Origin: Bacteroidota bacterium
GTDB taxonomy: Bacteria; Bacteroidota; Bacteroidia; AKYH767-A; OLB10
NCBI GenBank assembly: GCA_019136655.1
Contig: JAGVTU010000027.1
Coordinates: forward strand, 1-64,000
DNA length: 64,000 nucleotides
Direction of reading: 5' to 3'
The position numbers and the translations under genes are program-made. Shown piece after piece: positions 8,537 to 17,932 of the stretch. Position 1 is the stretch's first letter, and every line of letters starts with the position of its first letter. Under the pieces are notes generated by a model, which searched no databases, had not been told where the DNA came from, and saw only the letters and a list, made by a program, of their open reading frames with translations.

Positions 8537-11500
8537 TTAATGAATGGTTATCAGAATTTCTGTTCCTTGTCCTGCCGGAGAAGTCAATACAAAATCGGCA
8601 CCTATTTCTTCTGCACGTGTCCTCATATTATTCAATCCGTTTCCGGAAAAATAATGCCCTTTTTTTTCTGAACAAATCCCACAACCATTGTCAGTAATTC
8701 TGAATATAGTTTTGTTTCCCTCTCGTTTCAGTGATATATCAACTAAAGTACAGTTGGCATACTTCACAATATTGTGGATGGCCTCCTTAAATATCAGAAA
8801 CAGATTCTTTCGTGCTGTCATGGTCAGTTTATTGTCCAGTATTTTCTCATCTGTTTCAAAATTGAAGTTGATATTGGCCTCTCCAAGAATATTGGCTGCA
8901 TAGCTTTCCATGCGCAAACTCAGGTCAGAATAATTATCATTTTTTGCTTTTACAGCCCAAATGGTATCCCCTGTTTTTTCGATAATTTCTTCTGAAAAAA
9001 CTTTAATCCTTTCTAAAATATTTTGTGTTTCTGTTGGGTCTTTTTCAGAGAGTTTGCTTTTGGCAATCTGGCTGTACAAATGGATACTTCCCAGTGTGCT
9101 CCCTATATCATCATGCAGGTCGCGTGCCAAATTATTACGCACCTCCTGAACTCTTAAAATCTGATTTATTCGCATCCGGTAAAGTAAATATATAATTGAA
9201 CTGATGGCAATAACTAAAATGGTGTAGAACCAGTACGTAAGGTAAAATGGAGGAATAATTACAAAATGAAGTCTTTTTATATCACTTTCAACATTGTCAT
9301 TGGTCACAGCTTTCACTTCAAGCTCATAAGAGCCGTGAGGCAGATTGGTATAATTAATCACCGGGTTGTTATCATTGCTTCGCCATGATTTATCAATTCC
9401 ATTTAACCTGTAATAGTAGGTTATCTGATTATTTTGTGTGTAGGTGTTAGACGAAATATAAAATTTCAGAAAATTATTCTTGTAGTTTAATCTAATATCA
9501 GAAACCAGCATGGAATCTGCTGTTTTATCCATCACCCACAACTTGGTAAAATAAATTGTAGGTTTTTCGAGACATGGCGACATACTGTCAGCATTGAAAT
9601 AAATATAGCCTCCGTTGAACCCTACTGCCATTTCATTGGATTTGAAAGGATTTTTCTTAAAAAAATATCCTCCAATTTTCTCACGTACACCACTGTTTGC
9701 ATCAAACATTTTAAAAATTCCGGATTTAGTCTGATATCTTAAAATTCCTGATGAGGTAATCATCCACAACACAGAGTCGGAGGATTTGGAAACTCCAGAA
9801 ATTGATGTTATATCACGATTAATAAAAGTAAATGGATTCTGCTTGTGTGCAGGATTAAAAAGTACCAACCCATTTCCCTGTGTAGTCATCCAATATCTGC
9901 CCGAATCAGCCTCAGTAATATCATAAACATTTTTAATCTGAATCGTTGAATCGCTTTGGGCTTTGTTCCATAGCTTAATTCCAATTTGCATTTCGCTGAA
10001 GAGGGTGTCATTCGCAAGTCTCTCTTCAAATTTTGAGGTATTGTCAAAATAGATTTGAGACAATCCTGAAGTTGAGCCACAAATCCAGATATTCCTTTTA
10101 GAGTCAACCCATAATTTCCGAACAAGATTTTCAAGAAAATAATTTTGATTAATTATTTTATGAGTCAAAAAATAAATATTGTTTCTTTTAAAGTCAATAA
10201 CACTAATATACATTCCATAGAACGAAGCCAATATTAAAGGTGAATCCTTGTAAGTATAATCAACTATATTATTGACAACTGTAGCTCCGGTAAAATAGAA
10301 ATTGTCTTTACGTTTTCCTTTTATATTTGACTTAATTGTCTTATAGCCTAATGTATGAGGGTCGAACTCCAGAACAGTTCTGTTGGTTCCAATATAAATT
10401 TTACCTGATTCACTTTGCAGAATACTGTTGAGTTCCTGTTTTTCGTCTTGGTAAATAATTTCAAGATAACGATATTTTTCTTTAATGTTTTTGCGATAAA
10501 ACAGACCACACTTTGATATCACCAGATCCATGCCTTCACTGGTAATAAGCCTGTCAACCACATGACATGATTTAATCCCTGATGGTACAGGCATTAATTC
10601 GGTATTGAACTGATTCAATAATGGGTCGTATTCAAATAGTCCTTCGTTGGTGGCAATCCAAATACGGTTAAAGTCATCCGTATAAATTGCATTTACACGT
10701 GAAGTAATATTTCTTGAAAATGTAAAAGAGTGAAGGAATTCTTTTTTCTTTTTATCAAAAATCAATATTCCTGAATTTTTAGTACCGCACCACAAAAGGT
10801 TATCTTTATCTTCAGAAATTGAAATTATTTCCTCACCTGAAAGTTTAAGTTTCCCGCTTCCGTCAAAAATAAAGGAGTTAACCCGCTCAGTATTTTTATT
10901 GAATAAATGCAATGCATTATCCCAGGCGCCACACCATATATTTCTTTCCCTGTCAATATAAATTGTATTTAAAGTTGTGGCGGTATCTTTAATTAACCTC
11001 TTGAATCTTCCTAGATCTTTCAGTAGTTTCAATGATTCAATGATTCCACCAAAATATGGAGTTGTATCAAGTAGTGCTACCGTATAATAAGTGTTGACTG
11101 ACACCAGTTCAGGAATTATCTGCTTTTTCTTAAGATCAAACTTCTGCAGTCCTGAATTATTCATGGCAATCCACAAACAATTACGATAGGCATCATAGGT
11201 TATATCGTTAATATAATCGGCATTGAGCTTGGAATTGGTAGTATTATAATGAGTAAATTTTTGGGTTGCGAAGTTGTAACTGCAAAAACCATTGGAGGTG
11301 GTACCAATCCAAAGGAGCGAGTCGCCATCAAGTGACAGGCAAGTGATGTAATTACCGGGAACGGAATTAGCTGTGTTAGCTTTAAACACCTGAAAGGTTC
11401 TGCCATCAAAACGGTTTAGTCCATCCTTTGTGCCTACCCAAATAAATCCATATTTATCTTTTATGACACAGGTTGTCTGATTTTCTGACAGCCCATCCTG

Positions 11501-11599
11501 TACTGAATAATAATTGAGATAAATATTATATGAGTTGGCTTTGCCTGTAAAAGGAAATATGAATGTTATAAAAAACAACAAAGCAGCGCGGTTCCCCAT
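8537..11599 (-). CDS. Propeller-type sensor histidine kinase
   Basis: About 1,020 residues from the start at 11599, where a signal peptide begins (MGNRAALLFFITFIFPFTGKA). Repeats of the form IWVGTKDGLNRFD make a periplasmic beta-propeller sensor, followed by a Y_Y_Y domain (about 700-790, NLPHGSYELEVKA), one membrane helix, a HisKA_3 dimerisation box (ARDLHDDIGSTLGSI) and a HATPase domain (ITDNGCGI, then GNGLNNMRTRAEEIGA). It should autophosphorylate on the His of DLHDD and pass phosphate to the regulator encoded downstream. An in-frame ATG exists at 11653, but those codons fall in a terminator hairpin. No receiver is fused, unlike many hybrid systems. Confidence 0.92.
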   Translation of the reverse strand: MGNRAALLFFITFIFPFTGKANSYNIYLNYYSVQDGLSENQTTCVIKDKYGFIWVGTKDGLNRFDGRTFQVFKANTANSVPGNYITCLSLDGDSLLWIGTTSNGFCSYNFATQKFTHYNTTNSKLNADYINDITYDAYRNCLWIAMNNSGLQKFDLKKKQIIPELVSVNTYYTVALLDTTPYFGGIIESLKLLKDLGRFKRLIKDTATTLNTIYIDRERNIWCGAWDNALHLFNKNTERVNSFIFDGSGKLKLSGEEIISISEDKDNLLWCGTKNSGILIFDKKKKEFLHSFTFSRNITSRVNAIYTDDFNRIWIATNEGLFEYDPLLNQFNTELMPVPSGIKSCHVVDRLITSEGMDLVISKCGLFYRKNIKEKYRYLEIIYQDEKQELNSILQSESGKIYIGTNRTVLEFDPHTLGYKTIKSNIKGKRKDNFYFTGATVVNNIVDYTYKDSPLILASFYGMYISVIDFKRNNIYFLTHKIINQNYFLENLVRKLWVDSKRNIWICGSTSGLSQIYFDNTSKFEERLANDTLFSEMQIGIKLWNKAQSDSTIQIKNVYDITEADSGRYWMTTQGNGLVLFNPAHKQNPFTFINRDITSISGVSKSSDSVLWMITSSGILRYQTKSGIFKMFDANSGVREKIGGYFFKKNPFKSNEMAVGFNGGYIYFNADSMSPCLEKPTIYFTKLWVMDKTADSMLVSDIRLNYKNNFLKFYISSNTYTQNNQITYYYRLNGIDKSWRSNDNNPVINYTNLPHGSYELEVKAVTNDNVESDIKRLHFVIIPPFYLTYWFYTILVIAISSIIYLLYRMRINQILRVQEVRNNLARDLHDDIGSTLGSIHLYSQIAKSKLSEKDPTETQNILERIKVFSEEIIEKTGDTIWAVKAKNDNYSDLSLRMESYAANILGEANINFNFETDEKILDNKLTMTARKNLFLIFKEAIHNIVKYANCTLVDISLKREGNKTIFRITDNGCGICSEKKGHYFSGNGLNNMRTRAEEIGADFVLTSPAGQGTEILITIH

Positions 11600-11634
11600 A
11601 TTTGGTTTAGGTGGATTTTGCGCTAATATAAATA

Positions 11635-11664
11635 AAAAGCCCCGGTAGGTCAACCGAGGCTTTT
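11635..11664 (-). terminator. Terminator of the 11683-15474 gene
   Basis: AAAGCCTCGGT / ACCGGGGCTTT form an 11-bp stem (one mismatched or wobble position) with a T run on the minus strand. It follows the stop of the large T9SS gene by about 20 bases. A near-identical hairpin at 15631-15664 has a perfect 10-bp stem. Confidence 0.85.
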
Positions 11665-11682
11665 CTCAGAAAAACAGTTTTT

Positions 11683-14600
11683 TTATTCCTTAATCAGTTT
11701 AAATACCTGATTTATCTCCTGTGTGTGAATATGCAGCAGATATATTCCATTGTTAAATCCTGTAATATCAATGGTTTGGTTTACACCCAATATATGCTGT
11801 TGAAGTATTACTCTTCCCTGCATATCTGTTACTTCCATCATTCCATTTATATTCTCCTGTGCAAAATCTATCTGATATACTCCTTCTGATGGGTTTGGAT
11901 ATACTGATATACTGTTCAACCTATTGTCCTGTGCCGATGACTGTGCCATTCTGCAATTGGTGCTTACGGTGATACTTGCTGTGCAATTTCCACAATTATT
12001 AGACATAAAACACAATACTCTGCCACCAGTTGCTCCCCAATCTACTGTGATGGCATTGGTGCCCTGACCTGATGTTATTGTTGCTCCTGCCGGTACTATC
12101 CAGTTATATGTTACTCCTGCATACAATGGAACATCATAACTGATGCCTGTTGCATTAGGACATACCACAGCTGTACCATTTACTGTCTTCAGACTTGGTG
12201 CTCCTTTTAATATTACTGCTCTTACAGGACTGATAAATCCACATACTTCTGATTGTACCATCAACTGGAACATATTATATCCTCCATTGGGGAAGGTAAG
12301 ATTGATCATATTTCCTGATTGCGAATTCACCACCGTGCCCGCAGGATATCCACTCCATGTATATGTTGCATACTTCATATTGGGTACTGCTTCATACGTT
12401 TGTGTTGCTCCGCACAGTGCATTAGGTGCTCCACTGATTGCCTGTATTCTTCCTGTTGAATAGCTGGCGCTCACAAATACTATACTTACTGTATCGGAGG
12501 TAGAACAGCCACCATTGGATACTGTCCATTCAAGAAGGTATGGATGGTTATATATTCCACTAAAGTTTGAATTTGGATTGTTCGGCTGTGCTATATTTCC
12601 TGTGCCTGCTACTCCCTGAACTATACTCCATGTTCCTGTTCCTACTATTGGTGCTACTGCTGAAAGTGTTGTACTGTTAGCAAGACAAACTGCATTATCA
12701 GCTCCTGCATCAGCAACTGATGCATTGTTCTCATCAATTTGTCCGTTGCAGTTGTCATCTATTCCGTTTCCGCATATCTCTGTTGCTCCGGGATTGATGG
12801 CTGCATTGTTATCGTTACAGTCAGTACTGTCGGCTACATAGCCAACAGGCTGTGTCTGGCTAACTGTTGAGTTGGTGATATCTCCATAATTATCTCCATC
12901 ATTATCCGCATACCAGGTAGTTGTATTACAACCTTCATCTGTTTGTCCATTACAGTTGTCATCTATACCATTGCACAATTCTGTTGCTCCGGGATTGATG
13001 GCTGCATTGTTATCGTTGCAATCAGTACTGTCAACTACATAACCTGCCGGTGGCGTTGTACTGATATCAGAAATTGTATTGGCTAAATCGCCATAGCTGT
13101 CGTTATCGTTGTCGGCATAATAGGTATAAAATTCAAACTGGTCTGCTCCAATATCATGAGGTGCAGTGCGTGTTTCGCAATCCATATCTACGGTTATATA
13201 GGATGGTGGAGGCGTACCTGTACCATTTAACACAGCAGACTGATTACTTGCATGCAAATCTGTTGCAGGATTGGCGAAGTGCGGGTCTGCAACCTGTGAG
13301 TTGGCATCGGTACCGGGGTTAAGCGACATGGCTGCCTGCCATCCGGCAAGTGAACTGTATAAAATTGATGTGGCTTTACCAATGTAACCATTTGTAGCAT
13401 TTGCAAGATAATAAACGTTATAATCCGACAGAGAAGAAGCGTTACCGTATTTATTAGCTGAGTTGGTATAAAAAATTGAATGATTTGCTAAGCCACTTTG
13501 AGCCTGGGTAAAATTTGCAAAAACATTATTTTTTATTTGAAAAGTCTCCGTGGGATAATCTATACTTAAACAAACAGAAGAGGCATCCGGGAAAGAGCTT
13601 CCATCTAAACTAACACTGTTATTGTACACTTCAGAAGAAAAATTACCTGTAAACTGAAAATAAATTCCAATTATGGCAGCTAAATCAGTAGGTGCTCCAA
13701 TGTAAGAAGTTAAAAGATTACTTATGCTGTTATTAAAAATACTGGCGTTGGTATTCTCGTTACTGTTATTTATTCTTATGCCTGAGACCCAATGTAAAGA
13801 GTTTAGTCCAGCGTTATCCCTTCTTAAATTACGAATGATGTTATTACTGATTTCAATACTTCCCCATGAATTCCATACATTAATTCCATCCACGTCACCC
13901 GTTGTTGTTGTACCTGTTATATTTTGAATAATACAGTTTCTTACTACTACATTACTCTGACCATTTAAATATACTCCAAATGAGCCATCGCTAATAATAT
14001 CATCAGGAGTATTCGGATCACCAATGTAATTAAAGATATTACAGGACGATGTAATAATCTGGTTACCCTCATCTGCAGGACCGGTTCCGTCATTAGGTGC
14101 GGACAGCCGTATCCCGTAGTTACAATCTTTTATACTAATGTCGCGCCAGGTGTTGTATGAGTTTGATCCCGGGATACCACCGGGGGAAGAGGTACTAAAA
14201 GAATAAATTCCATAACATTCTCCTTGGTTACGGTCAAGGTCAATTGAAATTTTATCATATAAATTATGTTGTGCTCCTACATTATAAAACATTTCAAATT
14301 GTGCCAAACCAATTTCAACCTGATGAGGCATTGTGCCATGAGTGACAAGGTTTAAGTTACTGATAGTGGTATATGAAGCGCATACACCCATCAGTGGAAC
14401 TGAAGTATGTCCTATGGCATGAGAACCTACACCTGTTCCATAACCTTCTGCCGGATAAGCTATGCTGGAACCCCTCCAGGCTAAAGTAGCAGGAGTTCCG
14501 GTCTTTGATATGGTCAGTAAATTAGTTGAGCTGCCATTGGGTGTGGCTACAAAAATCGGAAAGATGTTACTTCCATTTGCTGCAGTAGTATCATATTGTG

Positions 14601-15474
14601 CATCGGTAAGATTTAATGTAACCGCACCGTTGATACCTCTGTGATTTACATCGGCAACAGCCTGTGTTAAACTGTTGTAGGTTTGACCCACACCTACATT
14701 GTAGGTACCCGCAGATATTGTTGAAGGCGCTCCGGGTGTAAATCGAAAATTATAAGTAGGCCAATCAGTTGCAGCGCTTAACATGCGGTTGCTCACTATT
14801 GATGAACCGGTAACGGCATCAATAAAGTTTTCATTACCGCCATTTCCCCATTCCAACCCAATAAATGCTCCAGCGTAAGTATTTTGACTGCCTATGATGG
14901 TTTCGCTGCCATATCTGAATTCAATAACATTTGTTCCTTCATATAAAATTATCTGGCAATTCATTCTTACATTCGTAGCCTCGGCTCCGCTATTATATGT
15001 TGGATAATTGGTATATTGAACTGTAAAAGTCCGACTGCCTGGTGCGCCTTGTGTTTGATATAATATATCGGAAGAAGCATCGTCCATGAGGTCATTACAC
15101 CATGCAGAAAGTGCCTGATTAGGAGAAGATGTTACTACTAAGTTTGTTTTATTTGCATCGGGATTGGGTTCAATGGCATCAAACCAAACCAATCCATTTG
15201 TATTTAACCCAATGGTTGTAAAAGTACTGTCACCATAACCGAAACTGAAGCCGATTGGAATTCCGGTTTGATTGACATCATTGCCTGTGGCCGAAGAAGA
15301 AGTAGCTCCACCGCCAATGGTAATTGGGGTGTATGCTGCATTAAATGTTGTTCGCGTAAAGCGTGGTTGTGCCCATGAAACGGCAACAAGCCCAACAACC
15401 ATACTTAAAGTAATTAAGGAAGTAAACAAATTTCGTCTTCCATTACCTCTTGCGGAATGTTTAGCGTTTTTCAT
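11683..15474 (-). CDS. Large T9SS-exported beta-helix protein with MopE-type metal-binding repeats
   Basis: About 1,263 residues. The start at 15474 is chosen because the signal peptide begins there (NLFTSLITLSMVVGLVAVSWA). The middle looks like a right-handed beta-helix rich in Asn (ISNNIIRNL, VVRNCIIQNI). Two copies of a MopE-like motif follow (YADNDNDSYGD..., DCNDNNAAINPGATE, CNGIDDNCNG), which bind Ca2+ or Cu in relatives. Then come Ig/PKD-like segments and a type A sorting domain (ISVYPNPSEGVYQIDF ... VFKLIKE). It should be secreted through T9SS and fixed to the surface. A dyad 67 bases upstream matches the one before the NarL-type regulator. The ligand is unknown. Confidence 0.85.
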   Translation of the reverse strand: MKNAKHSARGNGRRNLFTSLITLSMVVGLVAVSWAQPRFTRTTFNAAYTPITIGGGATSSSATGNDVNQTGIPIGFSFGYGDSTFTTIGLNTNGLVWFDAIEPNPDANKTNLVVTSSPNQALSAWCNDLMDDASSDILYQTQGAPGSRTFTVQYTNYPTYNSGAEATNVRMNCQIILYEGTNVIEFRYGSETIIGSQNTYAGAFIGLEWGNGGNENFIDAVTGSSIVSNRMLSAATDWPTYNFRFTPGAPSTISAGTYNVGVGQTYNSLTQAVADVNHRGINGAVTLNLTDAQYDTTAANGSNIFPIFVATPNGSSTNLLTISKTGTPATLAWRGSSIAYPAEGYGTGVGSHAIGHTSVPLMGVCASYTTISNLNLVTHGTMPHQVEIGLAQFEMFYNVGAQHNLYDKISIDLDRNQGECYGIYSFSTSSPGGIPGSNSYNTWRDISIKDCNYGIRLSAPNDGTGPADEGNQIITSSCNIFNYIGDPNTPDDIISDGSFGVYLNGQSNVVVRNCIIQNITGTTTTGDVDGINVWNSWGSIEISNNIIRNLRRDNAGLNSLHWVSGIRINNSNENTNASIFNNSISNLLTSYIGAPTDLAAIIGIYFQFTGNFSSEVYNNSVSLDGSSFPDASSVCLSIDYPTETFQIKNNVFANFTQAQSGLANHSIFYTNSANKYGNASSLSDYNVYYLANATNGYIGKATSILYSSLAGWQAAMSLNPGTDANSQVADPHFANPATDLHASNQSAVLNGTGTPPPSYITVDMDCETRTAPHDIGADQFEFYTYYADNDNDSYGDLANTISDISTTPPAGYVVDSTDCNDNNAAINPGATELCNGIDDNCNGQTDEGCNTTTWYADNDGDNYGDITNSTVSQTQPVGYVADSTDCNDNNAAINPGATEICGNGIDDNCNGQIDENNASVADAGADNAVCLANSTTLSAVAPIVGTGTWSIVQGVAGTGNIAQPNNPNSNFSGIYNHPYLLEWTVSNGGCSTSDTVSIVFVSASYSTGRIQAISGAPNALCGATQTYEAVPNMKYATYTWSGYPAGTVVNSQSGNMINLTFPNGGYNMFQLMVQSEVCGFISPVRAVILKGAPSLKTVNGTAVVCPNATGISYDVPLYAGVTYNWIVPAGATITSGQGTNAITVDWGATGGRVLCFMSNNCGNCTASITVSTNCRMAQSSAQDNRLNSISVYPNPSEGVYQIDFAQENINGMMEVTDMQGRVILQQHILGVNQTIDITGFNNGIYLLHIHTQEINQVFKLIKE

Positions 15475-15541
15475 AATTTTTTTTGATTTTAGAGATTGAA
15501 GAATTATTTGTTGCCAAAAATCCTCAACAGATAAAAACCGG

Positions 15542-15563
15542 TCAATCACCAATTATGGTGAAA
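15542..15563. promoter_or_regulatory. Candidate operator upstream of the large T9SS gene
   Basis: A perfect 6-bp dyad TCACCA-ATTA-TGGTGA inside a 22-base stretch that matches 8506-8527 at 20 positions. It lies 67 bases upstream of the 15474 start codon. It is a likely site for the NarL-type regulator encoded at 7806-8474. Confidence 0.55.
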
Positions 15564-15630
15564 TCAAAAAAATTGTTAAACCAATTAAACCATACTTTTC
15601 CACACAATGATTATGCACTTCTCTATAAAT

Positions 15631-15664
15631 AAAAAGCCCCGGCAGGTCAACCGGGGCTTTTTTT
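15631..15664 (-). terminator. Terminator left from a lost paralogue
   Basis: A perfect 10-bp stem (AAAGCCCCGG / CCGGGGCTTT) with a T run on the minus strand, nearly the same as 11635-11664. The DNA on its upstream side is a relic of a T9SS gene 3' end, so this terminator now ends no intact gene. Confidence 0.8.
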
Positions 15665-15680
15665 CAGAAAAACAGTTTAT

Positions 15681-15763
15681 TTATTCATAAATCTGTTTCA
15701 TTACCTGATTTACACTCTATGCATATTTAATAGAATTTGTATTAAAAATATCGCAAAATCTAT
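15681..15763 (-). pseudogene. Relic of a second T9SS gene (3' end)
   Basis: The minus strand reads V-N-Q-V-M-K-Q-I-Y-E-stop, aligned with I-N-Q-V-F-K-L-I-K-E-stop at the end of the 11683 gene, and the bases after the stop also match that gene's 3' flank. Upstream only scraps remain, such as ATAGATTTTGC shared with the sorting domain. A paralogue once stood here and was deleted down to its end and terminator. Confidence 0.75.
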
Positions 15764-15770
15764 AAAATGG

Positions 15771-16166
15771 TACTCTCTTGAGTCAGACGTTTGAGAATTA
15801 CATATTCCTGCATCTGCTGTCTCTGTTTTACATATCTATTGTGTGGATAAAATCAATTTGTTAATCCATTTAACAGATTTGTCTAAGCAAAATACATATA
15901 TTGAACATCATGTTGCACAATGTCGGTTAGGGTGAAGTCCATTCTTTGAACACTCTCTTCTGTATTACTCTTACTATTTTTACTATTTACCTTTTTTATT
16001 ACTCCTGTTACATGAAATTTACTCGGTTCATTAACTGCTATGTCATTGCTGTTTTTATAAATTAGTTATCCCATAATAGTTACTTAATCAAAGTAAATCG
16101 TTTGTGCTATTTAAAATTGGTATTGCAAAGTATTAGAAAGTGCCTGTTGTTATTTTTCTTCTAATT
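15771..16166. other. Intergenic stretch without recognised genes
   Basis: About 400 bases, AT-rich, with no long frame, tRNA or clear terminator. It lies between the T9SS relic and the SBBP-repeat gene stop and may be further decayed coding DNA, but no family could be recognised. Confidence 0.6.
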
Positions 16167-17921
16167 CTAATGTTGTATGATTAATTTTTGAGTCATCACG
16201 CCACTCCCGTTCAAAAGAATGGGAGATGCAAGCTGAACAAAATAAATTCCGTTCGTAAATTTGCTTACATCAATTTCTGCTTGATTGCCAGTAATTTTTG
16301 TTTTTAAAATTTCTTTTCCCATCACATCAAAAATTTTTAATTCAGTGTTTTCTTTTAATGATGGATGACTAATAACCAATGACTGGTTAGCAGGATTTGG
16401 ATAAACCAAAAAACTATTTTCATACGTACCTTCTGTTATTCCTACTGTATTTTGCTTCATTTTAAGAACAAAAACGTTTTGAAAGAATCCAGGTGCTGTA
16501 AGGTTGTAGGATCCGGAATTAAAATCAAAATCGGTTGTACCAGTAAAGCTGCCCACCGTAAATATATTTCCTGTGGCATCTAATAAAATTTGTTCACCAA
16601 CATCAGTTGCCGTTCCACCGGCACTGTTACCCCATAGAAAATTGCCGTTTGCATCTAGCTTTAAAATAAAAATATCAGAACTTGATGATGGAGTGCTTAC
16701 AAAAAATGAATCAATACCGGGGTCTAAATCAACCGTGCCGGCAAATGAGCCTGTTACGTAAACATTGCCTGCTGTATCGGCAGTAATTCCATTTACGCCA
16801 TCATAAAAAGAGCTGCTGTGTATTTGCTTAGCCCATATAAAATTGCCCGATGAATCTGATTTTAGAACAAACATGTCCTCATATAAACTAACTGTAAGAT
16901 TAAACGTGTTAGTTCCCCATTGAAAATCTACTGTTTGTTCAAATATGCCTGCTGTATAAACATTGCCATTGTCATCAACATGAATGGTCTGTCCGATATC
17001 TTCTTTGATTGAACCAAAATTTTGCGCCCAGATAAAATTGCCCGAAGAGTCTAATTTTAAAATAAAAATATCAGGATCGCTTGCTACAAATTGATTTGAG
17101 CGTGGTGCAATTAAATTAAAGATACCGGCACCGGGATCAAAGTCAACTGTATCGGAAAAAGAACCTGTTGCATACAGGTTACCCAATGCGTCAATGGCAA
17201 TAGATCTGCCAATACAATAATTAAATCCTCCAATATTTTTTGCATACACATAATCGCCATTTGCATTTAGTTTTAAAATAAATATGTCGCAATATGGTCC
17301 TGCATTAAGGGTTACGGTTCCTGGTCCAGGATCAAAATCGGCAGTTAATGCAAAACTTCCAATGGTGTAAATATTTCCCCAGTTATCAACTTTAATATCA
17401 TAACCAATATCTTCACTTGTTATAGAGGATGCCGTGCTACCAATATTTTTTGCCCACACAAAATTTCCATTTGTATTTAAGTGCCATATAAAAATATCAC
17501 GTCCTCCGTTAGATACTAAATTATAGGTTGATGCACTTGGGTCAAAATCGGTAGAATCAAGAAAGTGGCCTGTTACAAAAACATTTCCAGTGGCATCGCA
17601 TGTAATTGCTAATTCTGCCATGTTGGATGACCATCCTCTGGTTTGCACAGCCCATTCAAAATTTCCTGATGCATTCAGCTTTAAAACAAAAATTTCACTT
17701 CCAACTGCGCTGGTCATGTTATAAACTCCCGGACCAGGATCAAAATCATCAGTGCCAATAAAACTTCCGGCTATATATAAATTTCCTGATGCATCACGGG
17801 CAATTCCCCTCCCGGTTTCACTCGAAGAATCTCCAATTTGTTTTACCCAGTCAAAAGCTGGGATTTGTGCGTGTAATGTTATGGTTCCAAAACAGAGGAT
17901 GGCGAATAAGATTTTTTTCAT
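16167..17921 (-). CDS. SBBP-repeat beta-propeller protein with T9SS sorting domain
   Basis: A 584-residue exported protein. After the signal peptide (MKKILFAILCFGTITLHA) come about nine repeats of the form D-x-x-GNLY-x-x-GSF...DFDPG...FILKLDSSGNF, the SBBP (beta-propeller) pattern. The C-terminus is a type A sorting domain (FLVYPNPANQSLVISH ... GVMTQKLIIQH). It should be secreted and attached to the surface; binding partner unknown. The tail holds an unusual in-frame insert (SPILLNGSG) whose DNA is a 22-base hairpin at 16204-16225. It starts 11 bases after the next gene's stop (17933), so both are probably one transcript. Confidence 0.9.
   Translation of the reverse strand: MKKILFAILCFGTITLHAQIPAFDWVKQIGDSSSETGRGIARDASGNLYIAGSFIGTDDFDPGPGVYNMTSAVGSEIFVLKLNASGNFEWAVQTRGWSSNMAELAITCDATGNVFVTGHFLDSTDFDPSASTYNLVSNGGRDIFIWHLNTNGNFVWAKNIGSTASSITSEDIGYDIKVDNWGNIYTIGSFALTADFDPGPGTVTLNAGPYCDIFILKLNANGDYVYAKNIGGFNYCIGRSIAIDALGNLYATGSFSDTVDFDPGAGIFNLIAPRSNQFVASDPDIFILKLDSSGNFIWAQNFGSIKEDIGQTIHVDDNGNVYTAGIFEQTVDFQWGTNTFNLTVSLYEDMFVLKSDSSGNFIWAKQIHSSSFYDGVNGITADTAGNVYVTGSFAGTVDLDPGIDSFFVSTPSSSSDIFILKLDANGNFLWGNSAGGTATDVGEQILLDATGNIFTVGSFTGTTDFDFNSGSYNLTAPGFFQNVFVLKMKQNTVGITEGTYENSFLVYPNPANQSLVISHPSLKENTELKIFDVMGKEILKTKITGNQAEIDVSKFTNGIYFVQLASPILLNGSGVMTQKLIIQH
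16204..16225. repeat. Hairpin insert within the T9SS tail of the SBBP gene
   Basis: CTCCCGTTC-AAAA-GAATGGGAG, a 9-bp stem with one mismatch, encodes part of SPILLNGSG just before GVMTQKL. The flanking tail DNA is near identical to that of the neighbouring gene, where a different hairpin sits at the same place. Confidence 0.75.
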
Positions 17922-17932
17922 ACTGACTTTGT

